Source: Gonium pectorale
Lineage: Eukaryota; Chlorophyta; Chlorophyceae; Chlamydomonadales; Volvocaceae
Length of the DNA stretch: 60,949 bases
Assembly (NCBI GenBank): GCA_001584585.1
Contig: LSYV01000005.1
Span: 1,245,616 to 1,306,564 of the forward strand
Direction of reading: 5' to 3'
Made by a program: the position numbers and the translations under genes. Below the pieces are notes generated by a model. The model was not told the DNA's origin. It did not search any database and was given only the letters and a program-made list of their open reading frames with translations. Shown in pieces: positions 36,401-47,900 of this stretch (its first letter is position 1; each line of letters starts with the position of its first letter).

Positions 36401-39400
36401 GCGGATGGAGGGGGGCTGGGAATGAGAAGGAGAGTGGATGGGGGCGTGGATAGATGGGTTATGTTATGTTAAATCCGCCTGATGGCGGGTGTCCTCACGA
36501 GCCATTAGGTCCAGGACACGCCGTCTCTCTTCTAAAACTGCGAAGAGGAATGCACCCAGAGCCCTTGGGTGGGCCTGGGCCATAAAAGCTTGGGTGTCAG
36601 GGCAGGGTTGTGCTGGGGCGCGGGGCTGTGGATTGGGCCGGTTGCACGGATGGGGATGTACGGGATGGGCCGGGGCCGGGGTGGGAGAAAGCGCTGTAAG
36701 AGGTGGGGAGCGGCTTCGAAGCCAAGCCCCACCCCGTCGCTGGCCTCTCCTGGCTTCATGGGGCTCTCGGCCCATCCCGTAAACGGTATGCCCCCTAACC
36801 CCCCGCACCACATTCTCCCTACTCCCCAGTTCTCCTGCCGCCGCTGCTGCTACTCCACTCATGCTTCGGGCTGTGGATGCACACCTACTTCCCCGCCGCG
36901 ATGGCGTCCATGGACCTGGTGGCGGCGGCCAGCAGCGGGCTGGACAAGCCGGTGAGCGGAGGGGAGGGGCCGAGGAGCCGGAGGGGGATAGAGGGTTGGA
37001 AGGCATTCTCAGCCGGAGGGGGAGGGGCGGAGAAGGGAGTGGGTATGGAGGGGTATGGAGGGGTATGGAGGGGTATGGAGGGATGTGGAGGGGGGATGGA
37101 GGGGGATAGAGGGGGATGGAGGGGGATGGAGGGGGATGGAGGGGGATGGAGGGGGATGGAGGGGGATGGAGGGGGATGGAGGGGGGTGGAGGGGGGTGGA
37201 GGGCGGCGACGGGGGACGGCGCAGAGGGCAGTTTGCGGAGAAGGGACGTAGGGCGTGGTTGCGGTTGGGGGGGATGCCGACGTGCGTTGTGTGTGGTGGG
37301 GGCAGGCAGGGACGGGGCAGGCTTGGTCACAGCACGCCCCCTCATCAATGCCCCTTCATCGAATGCTGCCAAGCGGCCCCCTCCGCTAGTCATCCATCCG
37401 CCTCGCCCGGCCCCGCACTCATACATGGCCCGCTCCCCGCTCCCCGCTTCCCGCCCCAGGCCATAGGCAACCTGTCGCGCAACAAGTGGAGCGCCCGCAT
37501 CACGCAGCCCAACGGCCTGGCCCTGCTCATCTACTCCATACTGCTGGCCGTGTGGCTGCTGTTCGGCAGGTGCGGGGCGGGGCCGCGGGGTGGGTGGCGG
37601 TGGTGATGGGGGGCGCAATCGCTTGTCTGCCGACAGCCGCCGGCTCCTCCATTTTGGCCTTCAGGGTGTAGCTCGCGCCCTTGGGGGTGCGCCTTGGCGG
37701 GGACAACGGCCGCAGCGCGAATCCATCTCCCCACCGAAGCCCCGGGTTGCCCGAACCCCAGGGACCGCCGGGCGCAGAACCTTAGCACCCGGATCCCCAT
37801 GTCCTCACACCTCCTGGGCTCCCTCTAAGGCCATCTCACGCCAGTCCTACAAAGCAACCCTCCCGGTGGATTTGGCCCCGCAGGTGGATCATATGGGGCG
37901 CTCTCAAGCTGTTGGGCCGCAGCTGCGTGCGGCTGGCGGCGCTGCTGCGGGGAACGCCCGAGGAGGACGGGGCGTCAGGTGAGGGGAGCTTGGGGAGCAA
38001 CGCGGAGGGAATTTGGGGGTAGAAGGGCGGGGGGGGGGGGCTGCGCGGAAGCGACGCGGCTGGGGGGTTCCTCATAGCCTGACGGTACTCAGCCGCCATT
38101 GCTGCTGCACCCACCCACAATCCACGCACTCCGCACCTAACCCTGACCCTCGCCCCAACCCGCAAGCCTCCGTGGTGCGTTGCACGCTTGCGCCCCACCC
38201 AGCCATGTGCTGCGACCCCGTTTCCCTTCCTCCACATTCACCCACTCACCCACCCACCCCCGGCCTGCCAGACGTGAGCTTCGCCGAGGCGCTGTCGACC
38301 GCCAAGATCGCGCACATGCTCCGCGGCGCGCGCACCTACCGCATGCACCACCTGACCGCCTACCGGGCTTTCCTCACGGGCGGCACCGCGGGCCGGCTGT
38401 GGGCCGAGACGCAGGGTGCGCAGCGCTACACCCGCCTGGTGAGGCCACACACGGGGGCTGGGACGGGCGGGAGGTCAAGGTGGGACACGGGTCGTGACGC
38501 GTGTCGGGTGAGTGGGGACGTTCAGGATAGGACATGCGGGAGGCGGGCACGGGTTCGGGTTTTCAGCAATGGAGAACGATGGGGAAGGATGGGGGTGCGG
38601 ATGGTGCCGGGAGCGCAAGCGGACGCAACCAGGCGTAGGTGGCCACCGGCACCTCCAGTCACCTGCACACTTCTGACAAGCGTGCGGCCCCGTACCGCCT
38701 TCGTACCGCCCCCAGACGACCTTCTGCGTCCGCGTGGTGGTGGAGGTGGCCAAAGCCGGTCAGCACGTGGAGGAGGCGCGGGAGGTGGAGACGTTTGACG
38801 TGTCGGAGGAGGTCATCACCACGCCGCCGCGCGTACTGCTCCTAGGAGAGGGCGCGCCCTCCGCAGCCGCCGGCGAAGGAAGCCAGAAGCCGGGTGGGGC
38901 ACCGACGGCGGCGCCGGTGGCGCTGTCGGGCGTGCCGTCGGCGGCGCTGCAGGCCGCGGTCCTGGCACAGGCGGCGGCGCTGTCTGCCCGCACGGGCGCG
39001 GTGGTGAAGCGCATCTCCCTGCGCCGCTCCCTCGTCTCTGCAGGTGTGGCAGGTGCGGGTGCGAGTGCGGGCCGCAGCGGCAGCCTGGCGACGGCGGCGG
39101 CTTCGGGCGCGGCGGGCGCGACGGCGGCGGCGTCTGCCGGCGTCTCCCTGCCGCTTATGCCATCGTATGAGTTTGAGATCATGGTGGACGGCGTGGTTTT
39201 GGATGAGCCCGTGCCGTCGGCCGCTGCAGCTGCCACGCCGGTGCCGACGGCGACGGCAGCGGCGGCGCTGGAGGAGGATCTGCGGAAGGTTGGCGCCATT
39301 GCCGCTCCAGCGAACTCTTACAAGGAGGGCGGAGGAGGCAGAGGCGGAGGTTGCAGCAGTCACGGCGGCAGCAGGCATGACGGGGATCGGCACGCGGCGT

Positions 39401-39894
39401 CTGAGTCGCCGCTGGCGGCGATGGTGTCGCGCAAGAGCGGTGTGGCGGCGGCGGGCGGCGCCACCGCCGCCGCTGCGCTGGTGCAGCTGGCGGAGGCGCT
39501 GGTCGTCGACGGCGCCGACGGTGACGCTGCGACGGTGATCCAGATCAAACAGCGGGCGCGCTTGTCTGAGGATGGGGCCGCCGGCCGTGGCGGCGGTGTC
39601 TACGGCCCAGCCGCCAGCGTGGCGACGATGGAGGTGGCGGCAGCGGCGGCCGAGGAGGCAACCGACGCAGCCGTACCAACTGTCGGCGTTCCTGCCGAGG
39701 ACGCGGCGTTGTGTGAGCAGGGCGCCGCTGGAAGCCAGCAAGAGGCGCCGACGCCGTCGGCAGTGATGAAAGTGGTGGGCCTGGAGGCGGCGGCGCCGGC
39801 CGACCCCGCCACGGCGGTGACGCCGTCGGAGGAGGGGGGATCAGCGGAGGTGCCTGTCGCCTCAGCGGACGGGGGCGACGACGCGCCTGCCTAA
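27456..39894 (+). CDS. OSCA/TMEM63/CSC1-like multi-pass membrane protein, 26 exons found, 5' end missing
   Basis: Exons: 27456-27545, 27765-27801, 28126-28345, 28667-28734, 29029-29127, 29336-29386, 29634-29714, 30000-30486, 30763-30902, 31218-31278, 31549-31700, 32025-32155, 32457-32610, 32983-33077, 33259-33340, 33704-33843, 34337-34462, 34760-34865, 35258-35319, 35721-35898, 36189-36384, 36830-36951, 37460-37569, 37884-37978, 38272-38438, 38716-39894. All phases match; 1475 residues plus a missing start. Blocks in order: YYGVGIGLYFKMLPW and a first membrane span; WISLLDAGATLAVTAAVVVL span; cytosolic RRM-like part with DYSVIVGGLPP and AFVTF; PPEDYLFENLATRIR and a span; an outer loop with eight cysteines; then several spans including LFGSGMPLCYLLAG and LLPPLLLLHSCFGLWM. 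This order fits OSCA/TMEM63-type stress-gated cation channels. The Ala-rich tail of nearly 400 residues is probably cytosolic. Anoctamin-like kinship is the main alternative. Confidence 0.78.
33873..33928 (+). repeat. 56-bp dispersed repeat, copy 2 (in a channel-gene intron)
   Basis: Ungapped match to 16161-16216, with six A/G differences. It begins 30 bp inside the intron 33844-34336. Confidence 0.8.
35953..36008. repeat. 8-bp tandem repeat (TGGCGGGG)n
   Basis: Seven consecutive 8-bp units, one with a single change, in the channel-gene intron 35899-36188. Confidence 0.95.
36994..37012 (+). repeat. Dispersed short repeat, copy 3 (partial)
   Basis: It matches the first 19 bases of the family at 1333-1373 (GGTTGGAAGGCATTCTCA plus one), then diverges. 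It lies in the channel-gene intron 36952-37459, just before a minisatellite and in sense orientation to the host. Confidence 0.45.
37041..37200. repeat. 10-bp minisatellite
   Basis: Sixteen decamers in register: four GGGTATGGAG units, then about twelve units close to GGGGGATGGA. It fills the middle of the intron 36952-37459. Confidence 0.95.
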
Positions 39895-41980
39895 CCAACC
39901 TCAAAACCCTGCGTCTGTTACGTCGCACGCCACCTAGACCTGCAGGAAGAGGCGTACGCAGCAGGCTCAGTGATTACGCAAAGATTGCTCTCGCCCACAC
40001 TGGGGTGTGATCGAGATAGCGATCGCAAACTTCAGTTGTTTTTCAGTGCTTTGCAATTGAGCGTTCAAGGGTAAAGAGAGGGCCGCCCTGGCTCGGTGCC
40101 TTGCGGAATCTTTGGGAGTGCATCCGCCGTGCATCCGCGTCTTTGCGCGCGGCATGTGAAGTTGGGCATAAAGCCTTAATCACCTGTATCACCTTACTCG
40201 ACTCTAATGACGTTCTTTATCTTTGTGGGTGGGCTGCATTGTCCATTTGCATGGTGTTTGCCGGCCATGACCCCTCCTAATCCTCTCTTCCTTTCGTCCT
40301 CTTGGCATACCCATCCCCCTCTTCTGTTTAAATACTGGACTGTACTTGAACGCATGGTGTGTATAGGGGCTGCACGTTTCTGTTGCCCGTGTTAAGCCTA
40401 TGACGCGTACAGATAAGTCGATGATGCTGTGGTTCATACCAACATAGCTTGCCTTCCCTTCTGAGCTGTGCGTGTGCCATAGCGGACATACGACGGCTCC
40501 GTTTGACGCATGCTGCGATTGAATGGTGTTTCACAAACCAGCTGGGCCGGCCGTAGCCTCCGACCCGTGGGTCACCACGCCGTGCGTGCGGGCGTGTTTC
40601 TTCCTAGGGGAGGGGATGTGCTTAGCGCGACGCCCATAGTGCTAGTGGCGAGCGCGTCCGTTTATCGGGTGCGTTGTCGCGGCATCGTGCGCCCGCTGTG
40701 CACAATGCGGTATGGCGTAAGGAGCTTCGGGGCTGCTATGAACTCTTGTCACGCTTGCACTCGCACAGCGCCTGCGCACGAAGGGCACATCTTTGCGCGG
40801 ACCTTCCGGCAGCTCTCACCTCAGGAAATAAAAACTGTAGCTGCCGTGTTCGTCTGGATTGGCGCATAGGGCCTGGCAGGGGAGGGCCGGGATATGGCCG
40901 GGAAAGGGCCGGGATATGGCCGGGAAAGGCCGGGATATGGCCTGGACAGGGCCTGGACAGGGCCTGGACAGGACACAAGATGACAAGAGGCTAGAGAGTG
41001 AGCATGTGGCCACTGCGTGGGGCGTAGCCTCCCGTCATTAGGGCCCCCGCGCACCACGTCAAAGCCCCGAGCAGCAGGCAGCGCGTTCGCGTGCCCACGA
41101 TGCCTGCGTGGCTTAGGGCAAGGGCATCGCAGGCCGCTGAACGGGGCTCTCAGCAGTTCCTGTACCTGATCGCGCACAGTAGGGGCGGCACGGTACAGTA
41201 GGGGCGGCACGCCGTGCCTGTCTGCATCCCCATGGCCTAAAGATGGAGCAGAGGTACGTGCTCGGTGTGCTTATGAGCTGTACATGCTGCGCATGTGCAC
41301 AGACAGGCACCCCTTGCCTCTCGCGCCTTACTGCGCGTAACGAGTGTTATGCCAAGCGCAGGGCGTGAACAGGGCAAGCACCGTCGCGTCACCGCGTGCT
41401 GTGCGGCGCGTCTCCGTATTGTTCCCAGCAGGCGGATCACTGTGCAAGAAGTCACACGCTGCCCTCCAGAAGTTCCTGGGGCGTGCACGTTTCCGTAACG
41501 CGGGGTTGGCCAGGGCAGGCAAACTTACTTAGTGGCATGCCGAGTTCATACAGAACAGGTTGCTTGCTCTGAATTTGCTCTGGCAACTCCGTCCCTGGGC
41601 ATCCGGGCGCGGTTGCATCATTTCCGTGGACATATCGCTTTCTCCGCCCCCGCATTCCTTACTCAGCCCTCCCTCCAGGCCACCCGTTACTCGAAATGCA
41701 ACACAGTCTACAATTCAACCTTGCTGGTGATAGCCGGAGTGGCAGGGACACAGGCGACACAAGCTTGTACAACCGAAGTACACGTTTCCACTTCCAAGGG
41801 CCTTCGCTACCCCCCGCACGTAACTTGTATCGTTTTCTGCCCATGACAAAAACATCTGTTATGACCAATGCTACTACAACCAGACAATTCGCGTGAGATG
41901 TGCGAGTCAAACGACGCGTGCGCGCAGCTCAACGCCATACATCATGCGCATCATTGACCTCTTAAGCCAAGAATATCGAA
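39895..41980. other. Intergenic: channel-gene 3' flank and TIR-gene promoter
   Basis: No conserved coding block was seen on either strand. It contains the two-unit tandem array at 40884-40973 and a duplicated GTAGGGGCGGCACG near 41180-41212. Base composition is lower in GC than the flanking exons. Confidence 0.65.
40884..40973. repeat. Compound tandem repeat
   Basis: Three units close to GGGCCGGGATATGGCCGGGAAA (21-22 bp) run directly into three 11-bp units GGGCCTGGACA. The second unit looks like a shortened variant of the first. Confidence 0.9.
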
Positions 41981-44900
41981 ATGGATAGGGGCAAGCTGAA
42001 GGCACTCCTCGATAGCCTGACTTCGTCGGAGCGGACGGAACGGGTGGAAGTGGTGTTGGGAGACCTCCACGACGTAGTCTTTAGGGCTACCACCAAGCAT
42101 AACTTTGATCCGGCCTCAGTGCTAGACACACGGCTGCTGCAAGTCCTGCTGCAGCGAGCACTGCCGTCAGGCACATGCGAAGATGTGTCCGTCCCGGCCG
42201 TGGTGCGGAAGCGACAGGTCCTGGTCCTGGAAATGCTTGCTGGCGATGAGAAGGAAGAGTACGGGCTTCTCTATTGGGCTTCCGCGCGCGGGGCGCTGTT
42301 GCCTGTCGCGCTCGGGCCGGAAGGCAACGCGTTTGGCGTCCTTGCTGGCCTGTTTAAGTCCATTGCGGAGACTCCAGTAGAGCTGCAGCCTGAATGCGGC
42401 GGCGTGATGGCCGCAGCGTCCCGGACGTTGGTTCGCCTCCTGCTCCGACCCGATGGCCTATACGCCACGTACGCCGTCGACGTGGAGCGCGTGAAGCAGG
42501 TATGCCCAGCAGTAGCACGTCCCTGGGGTGACGGGTATTGGCCAAGGGGGTCGGGGCAGCGGCGGGGACCCCTTCCCGAGGGTGTGGGCCATGCGGTTTG
42601 TAGAACCTCAGGAAGGTGCGCGCAGAAGCGCTTGCCATGTTTGTATGCCACTCAGGCCGCGCTGACGCCAGTACCATCTCTCCGTTCCTCCGTTTCCGCT
42701 CCCCCGGGCCCAACTTGCCCCTCCCAATTATGCATAATTGCAGGCGGTCGCCTCGGGCGTCCTGACCGCGATGGTTGACGCCTTTTCCACCTACACCGTG
42801 GGCGCCCTTCTCGATACCGGGAGCGATGCCACCACCACCGACGGGGGCGCAGCGACGTCAGCGGGTGCAGCCCCCGCCGGAGGCCCCGCTGCCAACGGCA
42901 CCGCTGCCGGGCCCGGGCCCACTGGCAAACAGGCCCACCAGCGGTCCCAGTCGCAGCGGAAACGCGACAAGCAGCACCGACAGCAAGTTGCGCTGGTGGC
43001 TGTCGTGCACACCGTACTGCAGTCCCTGGGCTACATCTGCCAGTCGTTGACGCGTGAGCAGATGATGGAAACAGGCGTGCTGGAGCAGGCCCTGGCCCCG
43101 GCTGTGCGGACGCTCGCGGCCCTAGCCTCGCAACTGGAGGACGCGGAACGCGCCGCCGCGCAGGCTGCCGCCGCTGCCGCGGCGGCGGCACAGGCTGCAG
43201 CGGCTGCTGCTGCCAAGCCGCGCGGCTCCGCCATCGAGCACGGCACCGTGGCTATCCACGTCTCGTACGTAGGACTCGATAAGACCGGCGGTGGCGGCAG
43301 TGCCGACGGCGTGCCGAAGGGCGGCTCCCTGCCGTCGGCGGCGGCGATGTCCCACCTGCTCATGCGCGGCCTGGACGGGCTGCTCAATTGCATGGAGAGC
43401 CGCTCGGACGGCTTGGTGGAGCCGGAGCGCCAACAACGGCTGCTCGCCGCGCTCATGTCGATGCCGGACGGCTCGGATCCCCTGATGCGGCTGGTGGACG
43501 CCATTCAGCAGTCGCTGGAGCGGCAGGAGGAGCAGCAGAAGGAGCACGGCAGCGCGCAGAAGCACGCTCCGGGCCACGGCGGCGGCTCGGCGCGCGGGGG
43601 CCTGCTGACACCGCACGACCATGCTGAGTCGCACAAGACGCGCGGCAAGCTTCACAGCGTACGGCAGTCCTTGACGCCATTCAAGGTGCTGTTCCAGCTG
43701 CAGATGCTGAGTCAGCAGGGCTGGGCGTCCAGCGTGCAGCGCCCCGACTCCGACGGCGAGACCGCCGCCGCCGCCAGCGAGCCGATCAGTAGCGCCGCCG
43801 GGCTGGCGCTGGCGACGCTCGCTGACGAGCTGAGCGATCTGAACACCCAGGCGGTCCGGGCGACGCTCATGCCGACGCTGCTGGCGCGGGGAGACCTGCA
43901 CCAGGCCGTAGACACGGCGGGTGCCCTGGAGGACCTATTCCGCCACCTGCCGCCCGCGGGACAGGGCGCCCTGGCCAGCGTCCTGGCGGAGGCGGCCGCC
44001 AAGCCCGCGGCGCCGCTGGGGCTTGTGGTGGCGGTGGCGGCGACGGCGGGCGCCATGGCGGCTGCAGGGACCCAGATCGCCATGCCCCACGTCGCAGGCA
44101 AGTCTGGAACGTCGGGCCCGCGGCAGAAAAAGCAGCCGCAGCCGCAGCTGAATGCCGCCATGTTAGCGGCGGCGCAGGCGGCGGCAGCCAAGCAGGCGGC
44201 GGCGGGGCCGCCGCCCAAGACGGGCGCCGGCGCTTTCCGCGCCGCAGCTGCGGCGGTGACCTTCTGTAACTCTATGGAGCACTCGTCCGCCTCGGCGTCA
44301 AACCTGGTGCCGCCGCCTTCGGAGGACGGCCCCCGGGACCTAATGGGGTCGCTGCCAGCGGCGGCCATGGTGGGGCGGATGCGGGAGCTCGCGGAGCACC
44401 ACCGGGCACACGCCGAGGAGCATGCGGGCGCGCAGCCCTCGGCAGCAGACGCCGCCGGTGATGCGGCGGCGGCTGGCGGCGCCCAGGCCGCGCAGCCCGT
44501 GGGGCTGGTGGAGGCGGTGCTGGTGGGCCTGGCGGAGAACTTGCAGAGCTTCCTGTCGGCGGCTGCGGAGCTCCTGCCGAGCAACGAGGCGTCGTCGCCG
44601 CACGGTGGCAGCGAGAGCGGCGGCAGCGACGGGGTGGGCAGCGGCCACGTGGACGAGCTGGTGGGGCTAGTGTGCAAGTGCACGCAGCGCTTCCAGGAGC
44701 GCCTGCCCGTGGTCCTGCAGCACCTGCAGGCGCACCTGAAGACCGCCGGAGACCCCAACGCCGGCGCACACGGCGAAGGGGACGCCGCGGCGGCGGCGGC
44801 TGCGGGAGCTGACGGCGCCGCCGACGGCGAGGGCGCGGCGGCGTCCGCAGCGGCAGCGCCGCAGGGCCAAGACCTGCTCGTTTCCACGGCCTGCGTGGCG

Positions 44901-47900
44901 GCGACGCGCGTGTTGGAGACGTGCACGACGCAGCTGTCCGGCGGAGCGGCGGCCGGTGCCGGCACGCACCAGGGGCCTGCCGCCGCCGCCGCCGCGGCCG
45001 GCCCCGACGGCGCGCTTGGCGAGCAGACGGCCGCGGCGCTGCGCATCCTGGCTACCATCATCAAGTCGCCCCGCTCGCCGCTCCACGCGCGCGTACAGGC
45101 GTGCACCGCCGCCGCCCAGGCGCTCAAGCGCCTCCTCCTGACCGAGTGGAACGTCGCGGGGATCATCGCCGACAGCGCGCCGCAGGCGCCGCCGCACGGC
45201 GGCGCCGGTGCCGCCGCCGCTGGGGCGCCAGCTGGCACCCCCGGGCTGCTGGCAGCGCCGTCCTTCACCCACCCACTGCTCCTCCACGACGCGACGGAGG
45301 CGGCACAGGCCTGCCTGGACGCGTTGTTCGGGGTGCTGAGCAACCCGCTGGTCCATGCGGCCGACCCCGACCTGTTTGAGGACGAGGTGTGCGCCGGCCT
45401 GGCGGTCCCGCTGTCAGACCTCAAGCCGCAGAACCCGCTGGTGGCGGCGGTGGACGTGAAGCACAGCCTGGTGGTGGCAGCGCGCGCGCTCAAGGCGCTG
45501 GTGAAGGCGGTGCCGCACGGGCAGCTGACCAGCGAGCAGGAGACGCTGCTGCGCTGCTTCGTGAACGCCCACGACGACGGTCTGCAGCACAGGTGGGCCC
45601 TGGGCGGCGGCGGCGGCGCGGGGAACATCAGCCTGCGCACGGGGGACGATTGGGGGCAGGCGGCGGAAAGGACCCCGAGTACTGGCGCGGGGAGGAGGGA
45701 AGGCAGTCTTAGGAAATGCGGGCTTGCGGAATCATGGTGTCACCAGTGGCTGACACTTTTGTGTCGGTTGTTCCCCCTCCCCGTGTCCCCCGCAGCGCCT
45801 TCAACCTGGACCTGATGTTCGCCGAGGGCACGATCGCGGTGCTGCTGCGCCGCCTGCATGACACGCCGCCAGACCAGCCCCTCGAGGAGGAGGCGCTGCA
45901 GTTCTTCGCCAGCCTCACGGACTGGGTGCCCTCCTGCCGCCACCGCTTGCGTGACCTGGGGCTGCTCAAGAGGGTCATCCGGCGCATGGAGAGCCCCAGC
46001 TGCGGTGAGTGGGGCGGCGTTGGGAAAAGGGCCGGGAGGAGGAGTCGCTCCTGCGCGAAATAGCAGAGGATGGCGCGCGCGTGCGAGTGCAGCAGAAGGG
46101 GCGAGGAGAAGCAGCTGGTGATCGGCGGGTCACGCGGCCGGAGGGGCGAGGAAAGGTCGCGATGCCATGTTGGTGATGCGATGTTGGTGAATGCGAACGG
46201 GGACGGGAGGCTACCGTTGCAAAGAGCTGTGGAATAAGCTTTACGGTCTGGCATGTAGGGCGAACGTTGAGCCCGGCAGCAGCACTGATCTAAATCCGGA
46301 CATGATCCTAAACATGCGCTCCCCGGCATGCCCCTCCTGCTGCTCCCTCCTTTCCTCTCCCCCCCGCAGGCGGCTTCGAGCTGGTTCTCCTGGTGTCCAT
46401 CTGCAAGGGTATGAGCGAGAGCGAGTCGCTGCACACCTTCATGAAGGAGCTGGGTCTGGCCCGCGCGCTGGCGGCCAAGGTGAGCGCGCGCGGCAGGCTG
46501 AGCAGCCGGATGGGGAGAAGGCATCTGGACTGCGCCAACGACAGGATGCTTTACGGACGGGCGGGGAACGTCCTCTTCTCTGTCCATTTGTTGCAGCTGC
46601 AGCTCACCCTTGAACGCCGGCTCCCCCTCCCAACACCCGCCCGCTTCCTCCGCAGCTCGTGTCCGACGACCAGGCCGCCGAGCAGGGCTCCCTGGCCGAC
46701 GCCCTCCTCACCGTCAGCTCCACCGGCGGCCTGGACGCGCTGCTGACGCTGGCCAACCTCAACGGCGGCACCGCCTCGCCCGACGACATGCTCTGCCAGG
46801 AGCTCATTGTGCGCCACGACATCAGCGCCCAGATTGCCCAGTTCGCGGCCGAGGCGGCCCTCAGCGACAAAGGCCTCGCCACGCACACCTTCCCCGACGG
46901 CACCTGGTCAATCTACGATCTCACGTCGCTGCTCACGTCCTGCCAGAGCCTCACGCGCACGGCGGTGAACTGCGAGCGGCTCGTGCAGCACGGGCTGCTG
47001 CCTACGCTGCTGGCCGTGCTGCGGGTCAGCGTGGACGTGGCGAAGGCCAAGGCCGAGAAGGCCAAGGCGGCCGCGGACGGCGCGGCGGGTGCCAAGCCGG
47101 CGGCAGCAAAAGGGGGAGCGGGCGACGGCGGCGAGGGCGGCGTGCTGGCTGATCCGCAGCTGGCGGTGCTGGCGGCGCGCACCATCCTCAATGTGGCGCA
47201 GGTGTCGGGGCTGCACCCGCAGCTGCGGGAGACGGGCGTGCAGGAGGTCCTCAAGGTGAGGGGGGGCTTGGGGGATCCGGGTTGGGATATGTGGTTTTCT
47301 TGCAAGTGTTCGTGTGGTTATGCGTTCGGGCCTTAGCTGCACCGGGGCCTGCGTGGCCAGCGGTTGCGCTGGAGGTCTCGCAGACGAGGGGCACGACGGG
47401 TGAAGATGGGCGAAGCGATAGGTAGGGAGGGAGGCGGACATGGAGGAGCGGCTAGGGGGGAGGAGCGAAGTAATAATAGGGCTCTTGAGCTGCGGGTCGA
47501 CTGTGTCCGTGGCAAGCGCGATGGAATGTAGGAGCCTTGCAGGTACGGAGATGTGCAAAGCAACTCAAACGCCGACCCGTTCTGGCTGGCCCTACCCTGC
47601 GTTGCCCTCTGCCCCGCCCCACACCGCCCCGCCCCCAAGGCCTGCCTCACGGGCGACGACCTGCGTGTAGTGGACGCGGCGCGCGGCACCCTGCTCCAGC
47701 TAGGCGAGCTGACGGACACCGCCGCCACGCGTGCGCTCAAGGCCTCGTGCGCGGACACGGTGCCGCCCGCGGCCGGCGCGGCGGGCGACAAGGCCGGCGA
47801 CGCCACGGGGCCTGCGTTCGCGGGCGAGCCGCTGTACGACGTCTTCCTCAGCCACAAACGTACGGACGCGCGCGACTTTGCGCGCGCCCTGTGGAACCTG

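Noticed and set aside
43712..45640. 642-residue minus-strand open frame
   Set aside because: It lies antisense to the long second exon of the TIR-protein gene; it is Ala/Ser/Cys-rich with no domain, while the sense frame joins in phase to the TIR exons.
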